Below are positions 1 through 6,921 of a stretch of 37,445 nucleotides of DNA, piece after piece. The position numbers and the translations under genes are program-made. How positions within the stretch are numbered: position 1 is the first letter of the stretch; each line of letters opens with the position of its first letter. Origin of the DNA: an uncultured Clostridia bacterium (GTDB lineage Bacteria > Bacillota > Clostridia > TANB77 > CAG-508). Location of the stretch: the NCBI GenBank assembly GCA_944389745.1, contig CALXNM010000014.1:1-37445 (forward strand). The letters are read 5' to 3'. The notes below the pieces were generated by a model. The model searched no databases, was not told the DNA's origin, and saw nothing but the letters and a program-made list of their open reading frames with translations.

Positions 1-45
1 GAAAATTATTTTATACTGTTGCAGTATAGAGTAATTTTCTTTTTT
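1..45 (+). terminator. Intrinsic terminator-like hairpin (copy 1 of a repeated hairpin)
   Basis: A 17-nt arm at 1-17 pairs with 23-39 around a 5-nt loop, and six T follow. It probably ends a gene to the left of the window. A closely related hairpin recurs at 5878-5916, with nearly the same left arm (one C for A). Confidence 0.7.
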
Positions 46-46
46 A

Positions 47-55
47 TGCTATAAT
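47..55 (+). promoter_or_regulatory. Extended -10 promoter element
   Basis: TGC-TATAAT at 47-55 is an extended -10 directly after the upstream terminator and 40 nt before the first start codon. No good -35 is visible, which is acceptable for an extended -10. It would drive the small ORF at 95 and the gene at 198. Confidence 0.5.
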
Positions 56-94
56 CATCTCGACAAATTACAATTTTTATAGGAGAAATATTTT

Positions 95-178
95 ATGAAT
101 GGTATAAAAATTAAAGTAGAGAATAAAACAGGAAATATTTTGAAATTAATAAATTTAATAGAAAATTATAAATTATAA
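95..178 (+). CDS. Possible 27-residue peptide of unknown function
   Basis: An ATG at 95 is preceded by AGGAGA at 81-86 with good spacing. The frame encodes 27 residues, rich in Lys, Asn and Ile, and ends in TAA at 176-178. The next gene follows 19 nt later with its own ribosome site, so the two are probably co-transcribed from the extended -10 at 47-55. I recognise no family. It could be a leader peptide or the decayed start of a longer gene. The ribosome site is the only support. Confidence 0.35.
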   Translation: MNGIKIKVENKTGNILKLINLIENYKL

Positions 179-197
179 ATAGTAGGAGAAATAAAAC

Positions 198-503
198 ATG
201 AAATATAATATAATTACTTTATGTGGTTCAATTAAATTTAAAGATGAATTTTTAAGAGTTCAAGAAAGACTTACATTAAAAGGAAATATTGTGTTAACGC
301 CCAATTTCTTTAGTACAATAAAAAAAGAAGATATTACACCTGAAATGAAAAAAATGCTTGATGAAATGCACAAACAAAAAATAGATATGTCTGATGAAAT
401 TTATGTAATAAATGTTGGAGGATATATTGGAGAAAGTACAAAATCTGAAATTGACTATGCACAAGCAAAAGGTAAAAAAATATCTTATTTAGAAAGTATA
501 TAA
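198..503 (+). CDS. Nucleoside 2-deoxyribosyltransferase-like small protein
   Basis: This 101-residue protein has the fold signature of the nucleoside 2-deoxyribosyltransferase/DUF4406 group. It carries an N-terminal beta strand followed by a CGSIKF motif (residues 9-14), a central helix-rich segment, and the late DMSDEIYVIN strand with the G-E-S-T-K-S-E-I segment that in relatives contributes the nucleotide-binding pocket and catalytic Glu. Family members act on nucleosides or nucleotide-like ligands in the cytosol, but the substrate here cannot be told. AGGAG at 183-187 supports the ATG at 198. It is followed, 30 nt later, by a two-component operon with its own extended -10, so it is probably a separate unit. 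Confidence 0.6.
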   Translation: MKYNIITLCGSIKFKDEFLRVQERLTLKGNIVLTPNFFSTIKKEDITPEMKKMLDEMHKQKIDMSDEIYVINVGGYIGESTKSEIDYAQAKGKKISYLESI

Positions 504-505
504 TA

Positions 506-514
506 TGCTATAAT
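506..514 (+). promoter_or_regulatory. Extended -10 promoter of the response-regulator operon
   Basis: TGC-TATAAT at 506-514 repeats the extended -10 seen at 47-55. It lies 19 nt upstream of the response-regulator ATG at 534. No convincing -35 is present. Confidence 0.5.
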
Positions 515-533
515 AATTCAGGAGGCCAGAATT

Positions 534-1205
534 ATGCAAAGAATATTAATTGTTGAAGATGATAAAAAAATAAGAAAAGAATTAGAAACATTTTTAAATA
601 AACACGGATTTATAGCAAAATCGTTAGAAAAATTTGAAAATACAATACAAGATATTTTAAACGAGAACGCTGATTTAGTATTATTGGATATTAATTTGCC
701 ATATACGGACGGAGAATTTGTATGTAAAGAAGTAAGAAAAGCATCAGATGTACCAATTATAATGGTAACAAGTAGAGATAATGAAATAGATGAATTAATG
801 AGCTTAAATGTTGGGGCGGACCAATATGTAACAAAACCATATAATATACAAATTTTACTTGCAAAAATAAATGGCTTGCTTAAAAGAAATCAAAAGCAAG
901 GAAAAGAAATACAAAAAATAGATTGTAATGGTTTTGTTTTAAACATAGCAGAAAGAGTAATTGAAAAGGATGACAAAAAAATTGAACTTACAAAAAATGA
1001 ATATAATATTTTATATTATATAAGTAAAAACAAAGGACGAGTTGTATCAAGAGATGAGATAATGGATTATTTATGGGAGAGTGAAGAATTTATTGATGAT
1101 AACACTTTAAGTGTAAATGTAAAAAGGTTAAGAAAAAAACTAGAAGAACTAGGTCTTTTGGATAGGATTGAGACTAGGAGGGGCCAAGGCTATATTTTAG
1201 TTTAA
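534..1205 (+). CDS. OmpR-family response regulator of a Bce/Yxd-type module
   Basis: This 223-residue regulator has an N-terminal receiver domain (about 1-115) with the acidic pair E8-D9-D10, the phospho-acceptor Asp at 52 in LLDINLP, a conserved Thr/Ser at 79-80 and Lys101. A C-terminal winged helix (about 130-223) would bind DNA. GGAGG at 521-525 supports the ATG. The kinase follows at 1220 with a short gap, and the transporter genes follow after a terminator. That order matches the peptide-antibiotic sensing modules bceRS-bceAB and yxdJK-yxdLM-yxeA of Bacillus. The likely target is the TGACA-N4-TGTAA box at 2309-2322, just upstream of the transporter genes. Assignment to family is firm, to a particular member less so. 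Confidence 0.88.
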   Translation: MQRILIVEDDKKIRKELETFLNKHGFIAKSLEKFENTIQDILNENADLVLLDINLPYTDGEFVCKEVRKASDVPIIMVTSRDNEIDELMSLNVGADQYVTKPYNIQILLAKINGLLKRNQKQGKEIQKIDCNGFVLNIAERVIEKDDKKIELTKNEYNILYYISKNKGRVVSRDEIMDYLWESEEFIDDNTLSVNVKRLRKKLEELGLLDRIETRRGQGYILV

Positions 1206-1219
1206 AAGGAGAAATTAAT

Positions 1220-2239
1220 TTGAAATTTAGAGATTTTATAAAAGAAAAAATGGTATTAATTATTGGAATTATACTAGCACTGGTTAGTGTAGAGATATTA
1301 TTACTTGCTTATCATATTGGAATATTAGTAAGGTTATATGTTGCAATTATAGTAATTATTGTTGTAGTACTTGCAATTTCTATTGAGTATAAAAGAAAAA
1401 AAGATTTTTATAATCAAGTAATAAAAAGAATGGAAGATTTAAATGAAAAGTATTTAATTTCAGAAATAATAAAAATACCAAACTTTATTGAAGGTAAAAT
1501 ATTAAAAGGAATTTTACAAGATACTGGCAAATCAATGCTTGAAAATGTGAATTATTATAAAAATATTCAAGAAGATTATAAAGAGTATATTGAACTTTGG
1601 ATTCACGAGGTAAAAATACCTATTGCTGCTAGTAAACTAATTATAGAAAACAATAAAAATGAAATAACCAAAAGTATAGATGAGGAATTAGATAAAGTAG
1701 AAAACTATACAGAACAAGCCTTATTTTATGCTAGAAGTAATGCTGTGGAAAAAGATTATATAATTAATAAAACAAATCTAAAAGAAATTGTAAATGGAGC
1801 AATATTAAAAAATAAAACAACTTTATTAAATGAAAAAGTATCAATAGAACTAACAAATCTAAAATCGGAAGAAGTATATACAGATAGCAAATGGGCAATT
1901 TTTATTGTAAATCAGATTATACAAAATGCTATAAAATACTCTAAAAAAGAAGATAAAAGAATAGAAATTTCATCAAAAGAGAAAAGCGATAAAGTAATTT
2001 TGTATATTAAAGATAATGGAATAGGAATTAGAAAAGGAGAAATCACAAGAGTATTTGAAAGAGGCTTTACAGGAGAAAATGGAAGAATTATAGGCCAAAA
2101 ATCTACAGGTATAGGGTTATATTTATGTAAAAAGTTATGTAATAAATTAGGATTAGGAATAGAACTAAATTCAGAAAAAGGAGAAGGAACGGAAGTACGA
2201 ATAATCTTTCCAAAAAATAGTTATACAAATTTTAAGTAG
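1220..2239 (+). CDS. BceS/YxdK-type intramembrane-sensing histidine kinase
   Basis: This 339-residue kinase starts at TTG with AAAGGAG upstream (1204-1210). Two N-terminal membrane segments (about 10-30 and 34-55) are separated by only a few residues, so there is no extracellular sensor domain. That is typical of kinases that sense through a partner BceAB-type transporter. The H-box LWIHEVKIP carries the phosphorylated His129. The ATPase domain shows the N box (NQIIQNAIKYS), G1 (DNGIGI) and G2 (STGIGLYLC). The stop codon lies inside the stem of a terminator. It presumably phosphorylates the regulator encoded just upstream. Confidence 0.87.
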   Translation: MKFRDFIKEKMVLIIGIILALVSVEILLLAYHIGILVRLYVAIIVIIVVVLAISIEYKRKKDFYNQVIKRMEDLNEKYLISEIIKIPNFIEGKILKGILQDTGKSMLENVNYYKNIQEDYKEYIELWIHEVKIPIAASKLIIENNKNEITKSIDEELDKVENYTEQALFYARSNAVEKDYIINKTNLKEIVNGAILKNKTTLLNEKVSIELTNLKSEEVYTDSKWAIFIVNQIIQNAIKYSKKEDKRIEISSKEKSDKVILYIKDNGIGIRKGEITRVFERGFTGENGRIIGQKSTGIGLYLCKKLCNKLGLGIELNSEKGEGTEVRIIFPKNSYTNFK

Positions 2240-2261
2240 CTCTTTAATAGGGCTATTTTTT
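2237..2261 (+). terminator. Intrinsic terminator after the kinase gene
   Basis: Arms 2237-2243 and 2249-2255 (one G-U pair) are followed by a T-rich tail. The kinase stop codon TAG is the first triplet of the stem. It separates regulatory and transporter genes into two transcripts. Confidence 0.6.
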
Positions 2262-2275
2262 ATTTAAATCGGGAA

Positions 2276-2305
2276 GAACAAAGGGCGACCAAGGTCACTT
2301 TGTTC
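2276..2305 (+). promoter_or_regulatory. Inverted repeat upstream of the transporter operon
   Basis: GAACAAAG at 2276-2283 pairs with CTTTGTTC at 2298-2305, with an inner GACC/GGTC. No T tract follows, so it is more likely a regulatory RNA or DNA element than a terminator. Confidence 0.4.
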
Positions 2306-2308
2306 AAA

Positions 2309-2322
2309 TGACAAAATTGTAA
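2309..2322 (+). promoter_or_regulatory. BceR-type response-regulator binding site
   Basis: TGACA-AAAT-TGTAA at 2309-2322 fits the TNACA-N4-TGTAA box described for regulators of BceAB-type transporters in Firmicutes. A TATAAT -10 lies at 2367-2372 with a poor -35, as expected for an activator-dependent promoter. Confidence 0.6.
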
Positions 2323-2432
2323 GATAAATGTAAGATAAAAAAATGGCAAGATGGCACAAATACATTTATAATATAGTTCAGAAAGTTGAAAAAATTGTAA
2401 TTATTTTCAATTTAAAGAAAGGAGATTTTACA

Positions 2433-3201
2433 ATGAGTAATGTATTAGAGGTTAAAAACATTGAAAAATACTATGGAAATAAATCAAATTTAACAAAGGC
2501 AATTGATGGTATTAGCTTTAATGTAGGAGAAGGAGAGTTTGTTGGAATAATGGGAGCATCCGGTTCTGGTAAGACAACTTTATTAAATTGTATTTCAACA
2601 ATAGATAGAGTAACTGCAGGAAATATTATTATAAATAATCAGGATATAACAAAGCTAAAGGGTAATAAACTAAATAAATTCAGAAGGGAAGAATTAGGCT
2701 TTATTTTTCAAGATTTTAATTTACTAGATACTCTTACAACTTATGAAAATATTGCTTTAGCTTTAACTATTCAAAAGATAAATCCTCATGAAATAGACAA
2801 AAGAATAAAAGAGGTAGCAGAAAAATTAGATATTTCAGAAATACTAAATAAATATCCATATCAAATATCTGGAGGACAAAAGCAAAGAGTAGCATCAGCA
2901 AGAGCAATTATTACAAATCCTAAAATGGTCTTAGCAGATGAGCCAACTCGGAGCATTAGATTCGAAGTCAGCAAGACAATTATTAGAAACATTTGAGCAC
3001 TTAAATAAAAACTTAGGAGCAACAATTTTAATGGTTACACATGATGCTTTCACAGCTAGTTATGCAGAAAGAATTATATTTATTAAAGATGGTAAAATAT
3101 TCAATGAATTAGTAAAAGGTGAAGATACAAGAAAACAATTCTTTGAAAAAATAATAGAGGTACAAACACTTCTTGGAGGTGATTTGAACGATGTTATTTA
3201 A
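2433..3201 (+). CDS. BceA/YxdL-type ABC transporter ATPase with a +1 frame break at CGGA
   Basis: The start is ATG 2433 with AAAGGAG upstream. The protein has a Walker A motif (GASGSGKTT), Q-loop (FQDFNLLD), signature (ISGGQKQR) and Walker B (MVLADEPT). Directly after EPT the frame reads CGG AGC and meets a stop at 2994. Shifting +1 at C2949 restores the invariant GALDSKSA and the rest of the domain, including the H-loop VTHD, to a stop at 3199-3201. The rejoined protein is 255 residues, the normal length for this family. Its end overlaps the permease start by 11 nt. It powers the partner permease in removing or sensing peptide antibiotics at the membrane. It is either decoded through a +1 shift or is a pseudogene or sequence error; I favour the first because the same CGGA signature recurs at four other sites in the window. 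Confidence 0.85.
2949..2952 (+). other. CGGA frameshift site 1 (ABC ATPase, after EPT)
   Basis: The codon before is ACT. In frame the next codon is CGG; the conserved protein continues with GGA (Gly of EPTGALDS) in the +1 frame. This Gly is near invariant in ABC ATPases, so the position of the extra base is precisely fixed. Confidence 0.8.
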
Positions 3202-5287
3202 ATTATCAATAAGAAATATGAAAAAGAGTTTTAAAGACTATGCCATATATTTTCTTACACTTGCATTAGGAGTTGCAATATTCTATATGTTTAACTCTTT
3301 AGATAGCCAACAAGCAATGTTTCAAGTATCACAATCTACGAGAGAAATGATAAAACTAATGATTGAATTACTTGGGATGATTTCAGTTTTTATTGCGATT
3401 GTATTAGGATTTTTAATTGTATATGCAAATAACTTTTTAGTAAATAGAAGAAAAAGAGAATTTGGAATTTATATGTTACTAGGTATGGGAAGAAGGCAAA
3501 TATCAGCAATTATTTTATTAGAAACTATATTAATAGGAATATTATCTTTAATTGTTGGTTTATTTATAGGAATCTTTGCTTCGCAATTTATGTCTATATT
3601 AGTAGCAAAATTATTTGAAGCAGATATGACAGAATTTACATTTGTTTTTTCTAAAGACGCTTGTATAAAAACTTGCATATATTTTGCAGTAATGTATCTA
3701 GCAGTAATGGTATTTAATACATTAACTATATCTAGATATAAATTAATTAATTTATTAACAGCAGTTAGAAAAAATGAAAAAGTAAAAACGAAAAATCCTA
3801 TTATTTCAATACTTATATTTATAGCATCGGTTGTAATACTAGGATATGCATATTATCTAGTAACAGGTGGAGTATATGAATTACGAACAGGTCAAGAACT
3901 ATTAAAACCTATCTTAATGGGAATAATAGGAACAGTAGGTATATTTTGGTCTTTATCAGGATTTATATTAAGAATTATACAAACAAGAAAAAGTATCTAT
4001 CTAAAAGGAACAAATATGTTTGTATTAAGACAACTAAACAATAAAATTAATACAAATATAATAAGTATGAGTATAATTTGCTTGATGCTATTTATGACAA
4101 TTAGTGTATTATCTAGTAGTTTATCCATAAAATCAGCATTAGATTCACAATTAGATAAATTTACACCAGCAGATGTAAACCTATATAAATCAGCATATCT
4201 ACCAGAGAGCTATGTAAGTTCATATAGTGGTAAAACAATACATAATTCAAAAGAACAAATAGAAGATTCAAGAAAGCCAGTAAGTTACACACTAGAAACA
4301 AATGGATTTGATATAAATACTTTAAAGGACATAGTGGAAATTCCTATTTATGCAATACCAAAATGGGATTTAGCATATAGTTTAGGAGATAATTATGAAT
4401 CTACAAAAAGCCAATATCCAATGCTTGCATTTGATACATCAGAATCTATTATTAAAGTTTCAGACTACAATAAAATTGCAAAACTTTATGGGGAAGAACA
4501 ATATTCATTAAATGACGATGAGTACATTGTACTTTGCAATTATGACCAAATGACAGATATAAGAAATAAAACATTAATGACAAATTCAGATATAGAGATT
4601 AATGGAAAAACATATCATTCAAAATACAGTGAATGTAAAGATGGTTTTGTATATATGGCAACAACTGAAATAAATGCAGGAATTATATTAGTACCAGACA
4701 ATTTTGAAGTAAAAGATGAATGGACACAAGAATACTTTTTAGCAGCAAATTATAATGCAGAAACAGAGGAAGGAAAGCAGAAAATAGAAAATACACTAAT
4801 TGGTAGTGGCGATACAGAGTTTTTTGAAAATATTAGAGAAAAAGGAATTGATTTGGACGGTTCATCAAAAACAAGTATAAGAGAATCAAGCAAAGGTCTA
4901 GCAACGATTATTATATTTATAGCAATTTATCTAGGTATTGTATTCCTAATTGCAAGTTCAGCTATTTTAGCATTAAAACAACTTACAGAAAGTTCAGATA
5001 ATAAACAAAGATATACAATTTTAAGAAAAATAGGTTGTGATGAAAAAATGATAAACAAAGCATTGTTTAGACAAATATTTATTTTCTTTATGATGCCACT
5101 TGTTTTAGCAATAATACATTCAATATTTGGAATTAAATTTATTTTATCAATGTTAGAAGTATTAGCATCACCAGATGAATTATTACCTTCAGTTATAGTT
5201 ACAGCACTAATTATTGGAGCAATTTATGGATTGTATTTCTTGGCTACTTATTTGGGTAGTAAAAATATTATTAAAGAGGAGGAATAA
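3191..5287 (+). CDS. BceB/YxdM-type ABC permease (FtsX family)
   Basis: This 698-residue membrane protein has the BceB layout: a first membrane segment (about 17-37), a first FtsX block (about 60-165) with the cytosolic RRKREFGIYMLLGMGRRQ signature, several further segments, one large outer domain between about residues 315 and 575, and a final FtsX-like block with ILRKIGCDEKMI and three hydrophobic segments. The outer domain is thought to bind the peptide or its lipid target and to pass the signal to the kinase. The start overlaps the end of the ATPase gene, so translation is coupled. At 698 residues it is slightly longer than typical members. It forms the membrane part of the transporter and probably also the real sensor of the module. 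Confidence 0.87.
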   Translation: MLFKLSIRNMKKSFKDYAIYFLTLALGVAIFYMFNSLDSQQAMFQVSQSTREMIKLMIELLGMISVFIAIVLGFLIVYANNFLVNRRKREFGIYMLLGMGRRQISAIILLETILIGILSLIVGLFIGIFASQFMSILVAKLFEADMTEFTFVFSKDACIKTCIYFAVMYLAVMVFNTLTISRYKLINLLTAVRKNEKVKTKNPIISILIFIASVVILGYAYYLVTGGVYELRTGQELLKPILMGIIGTVGIFWSLSGFILRIIQTRKSIYLKGTNMFVLRQLNNKINTNIISMSIICLMLFMTISVLSSSLSIKSALDSQLDKFTPADVNLYKSAYLPESYVSSYSGKTIHNSKEQIEDSRKPVSYTLETNGFDINTLKDIVEIPIYAIPKWDLAYSLGDNYESTKSQYPMLAFDTSESIIKVSDYNKIAKLYGEEQYSLNDDEYIVLCNYDQMTDIRNKTLMTNSDIEINGKTYHSKYSECKDGFVYMATTEINAGIILVPDNFEVKDEWTQEYFLAANYNAETEEGKQKIENTLIGSGDTEFFENIREKGIDLDGSSKTSIRESSKGLATIIIFIAIYLGIVFLIASSAILALKQLTESSDNKQRYTILRKIGCDEKMINKALFRQIFIFFMMPLVLAIIHSIFGIKFILSMLEVLASPDELLPSVIVTALIIGAIYGLYFLATYLGSKNIIKEEE

Positions 5288-5290
5288 AAA

Positions 5291-5644
5291 ATGGAAAGTT
5301 TTAAAGAGAAAATCCCAATGATTATAGCAGTAATTATTGTAATAGCTTTAGCAGTTGGAGCATATTACTTCTTAATAGTACATAAGGACCAATATTATAC
5401 ACAAATAGATAATACCAAAATACAAGAGGTTTCTAGCACAGATGATATGAGATATGAATATACATTAACAGCATATAACAAAAATGGAAAAGAAAAAGAA
5501 ATTAAATTTAAAACAAGCAGAGAATTAAGAGAAGGAGCATATTTAGAATTAGATGTAATGCAAATGAGAGGAGTTGTTAACTGGAAAGAAGTACAGCAAA
5601 ACGAATTACCAGAAGCTGTTAAAACAGCGATGAATATTGAATAA
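5291..5644 (+). CDS. yxeA: YxeA family (DUF1093) secreted or anchored protein
   Basis: This 117-residue protein has one N-terminal membrane or signal segment (about 9-29) and a small outer beta-rich domain. The domain carries the family pattern DQYYTQID, YEYTLTAYNKNGKEKE, LREGAYL and VVNWKEVQ-x3-LPE. It matches YxeA of Bacillus, whose gene closes the yxdJK-yxdLM-yxeA operon, so the whole cluster here corresponds to that operon. The function of YxeA itself is not established. It starts 3 nt after the permease stop, with GAGGAG at 5276-5281 as ribosome site, and is surely in the same transcript. Confidence 0.85.
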   Translation: MESFKEKIPMIIAVIIVIALAVGAYYFLIVHKDQYYTQIDNTKIQEVSSTDDMRYEYTLTAYNKNGKEKEIKFKTSRELREGAYLELDVMQMRGVVNWKEVQQNELPEAVKTAMNIE

Positions 5645-5654
5645 ATGTAAAAAA

Positions 5655-5816
5655 TGTATATTGCTTGCAGGCATTCCAAATGCTCCGTCTGTATATGCAC
5701 CAACAAAGAATCCAGAACTGGCAAAACAAAGAGAAAAACAAGTAATTGATAAAATGATAGAAAATGGATATTTAACAGAAGATAAGGCAAATGAAATATT
5801 AAATCAAGTAGAATAG
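5655..5816 (+). pseudogene. 3' remnant of a class A penicillin-binding protein or monofunctional transglycosylase
   Basis: Reading in the frame of 5664, the sequence encodes LLAGIPNAPSVYAPTKNP, then a Lys/Gln-rich helix, DKMIENGYLTEDKANEI and a stop at 5814-5816. This is the end of the glycosyltransferase (GT51) domain of bifunctional PBPs. No start codon, catalytic Glu or membrane anchor remains. The fragment begins about ten nucleotides after the yxeA stop, so it looks like the scar of a gene cut off when the transporter module arrived or when a deletion occurred. Confidence 0.75.
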
Positions 5817-5822
5817 AAACAA

Positions 5823-5870
5823 TGTGCTAATTGTAGCGAGTCAATTAGCACAAAACATCCTTTTTATTTT
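5823..5870 (+). terminator. Strong hairpin and T-rich tail after the PBP remnant
   Basis: TGTGCTAATTG at 5823-5833 pairs perfectly with 5842-5852 around an 8-nt loop, followed by a T-rich stretch 5861-5870. Confidence 0.65.
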
Positions 5871-5874
5871 CGGA

Positions 5875-5924
5875 AAAGACAATTATTTTATACTAATAAG
5901 GTATAGAATAATTGTCTTTTTTTG
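5875..5924 (+). terminator. Terminator-like hairpin (copy 2 of a repeated hairpin)
   Basis: A 16-nt arm 5878-5893 pairs with 5901-5916 (one G-U pair), and flanking A and T runs extend the stem. It is the same element as 1-45. The T run ends only 20 nt before the -35 of the Nudix promoter. Confidence 0.7.
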
Positions 5925-5943
5925 TGTATACATATAGGCTGTG

Positions 5944-5972
5944 TTTACAAAAGAACTGGCAGGTAGTATAAT
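5944..5972 (+). promoter_or_regulatory. Promoter of the Nudix gene
   Basis: TTTACA (5944-5949), a 17-nt spacer and TATAAT (5967-5972). Transcription should begin near 5979, so the start codon must lie downstream of that point. Confidence 0.65.
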
Positions 5973-5988
5973 TACCTTGGTGATTAAA

Positions 5989-6414
5989 ATGAGAAAACTA
6001 AATCTAATAGTTGTGTTTAATAAAAAAATGGACAAAGTTCTTTTTTGTATTAGAGCCAAAGAGCCATACAAAGGAATGTACAATTTTGTAGGAGGTAAAG
6101 TAGAACCAAATGAATCTAATGATGATGCTGCATATAGAGAGCTATTTGAAGAAACAGGAATAAACAAAAATGATATAGTATTAGATCATTTTATGGATTT
6201 GAACTATTTTAAATATGGCAATAATCTGCAAGTTTATTATGGCATATTAAATCATGAAGTAACACTAGTAGAAGAAAAGAACAAACTAGAATGGGTGACC
6301 ATAAATGAAGAATTATTAAATAATGAAAAGTTTGCTGGAAACTATAACATACCACATATAGTTAAACAAATAGAAGTTTATTTGAAAAATGGAACAGGAA
6401 TTGACAAATATTAA
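5989..6414 (+). CDS. Nudix (MutT-like) hydrolase
   Basis: A complete Nudix box, G-x5-E-x7-REL-x-EE-x-G-I, spans the GGKVEPNE to FEETGI segment about residues 36-59 from ATG 5989. The Glu residues bind the divalent metal for cleavage of a nucleoside diphosphate linked to another group. Length (141 residues) fits a small MutT-type enzyme. The frame is open back to a GTG at 5941, but the promoter TATAAT lies inside that extension, which rules it out. The choices are ATG 5989 or GTG 5980, both within about ten nucleotides of the predicted transcript start. No good ribosome site precedes either, so the message may be leaderless or nearly so. The substrate is unknown. Confidence 0.82.
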   Translation: MRKLNLIVVFNKKMDKVLFCIRAKEPYKGMYNFVGGKVEPNESNDDAAYRELFEETGINKNDIVLDHFMDLNYFKYGNNLQVYYGILNHEVTLVEEKNKLEWVTINEELLNNEKFAGNYNIPHIVKQIEVYLKNGTGIDKY

Positions 6415-6466
6415 AATTGGAGGTTTTTTAAAAAATTTTGAAAGTTATAATATATAAAGGAGAATT

Positions 6467-6896
6467 ATGATTAGAAAATTAGAGAAACAAGACATAGATG
6501 AAGTAATGAAAATATGGCTAGAAACAAATATTCATACGCACGACTTTATAGATGAAAATTATTGGAAACAGCATTTCGAAGATGCGAAAGATGGAATATT
6601 AAATGTGGATAGTTATGTATATGAGGAAAATAAACAAATAGTTGGATTCATTGGAGTTATAGATGGATATATAGCAGGAATATTTGTAAAAGAAAATATG
6701 CAAGGAAAAGGAATTGGAAAACAGCTTATTGATAATTGCAAACAAAAATATAAGAAATTAACTTTGCATGTATATGAGAAGAATACAAAAGCAATAGAAT
6801 TTTATAAAAAAATGGGATTTAAAATAGTAAAGAAGCGGAACAGATAAGCCAACAAAAGAAGCGGAATTGTATATGAAATGGTCGAGAAAAAATTAA
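6467..6896 (+). CDS. GNAT N-acetyltransferase with a +1 frame break at CGGA
   Basis: A strong AAGGAG at 6457-6462 precedes ATG 6467. The protein shows the GNAT fold: VGFIGV strand, IAGIFVKENMQGKGIGKQL (the acetyl-CoA pyrophosphate loop Q-x-x-G-x-G/A) about residues 70-88, then LHVYEKNTKAIEFYKKMGF. In frame it stops at 6845 just after CGG AAC AGA. A +1 shift at C6836 gives GTDKPTKEAELYMKWSRKN and a stop at 6894-6896. That tail is what GNAT proteins of this group normally have (a final strand ending in a Met/Glu-Trp motif). Rejoined length is 142 residues. The substrate is not predictable. The break has the same CGGA form as the one in the ABC ATPase. Confidence 0.8.
6836..6839 (+). other. CGGA frameshift site 2 (GNAT C-terminus)
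   Basis: The codon before is AAG. The in-frame codon is CGG; reading GGA in the +1 frame gives the family-like C-terminus. Without the shift the protein ends three codons later. Confidence 0.7.
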
Positions 6897-6921
6897 TTAG
6901 GTAATTAGTTTGGAGGTTTTT

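Noticed and set aside
2343..2432. ABC ATPase start at ATG 2343
   Set aside because: No ribosome site and the extra residues do not look like the family; ATG 2433 has AAAGGAG and opens as usual.
2949..2952. Release-factor-2-like programmed +1 shift
   Set aside because: No stop codon at the shift point and no common upstream Shine-Dalgarno-like stimulator among the five sites.
5941..5988. GTG 5941 as start of the Nudix protein
   Set aside because: It lies upstream of the promoter -10 at 5967-5972, so it would not be in the main transcript.
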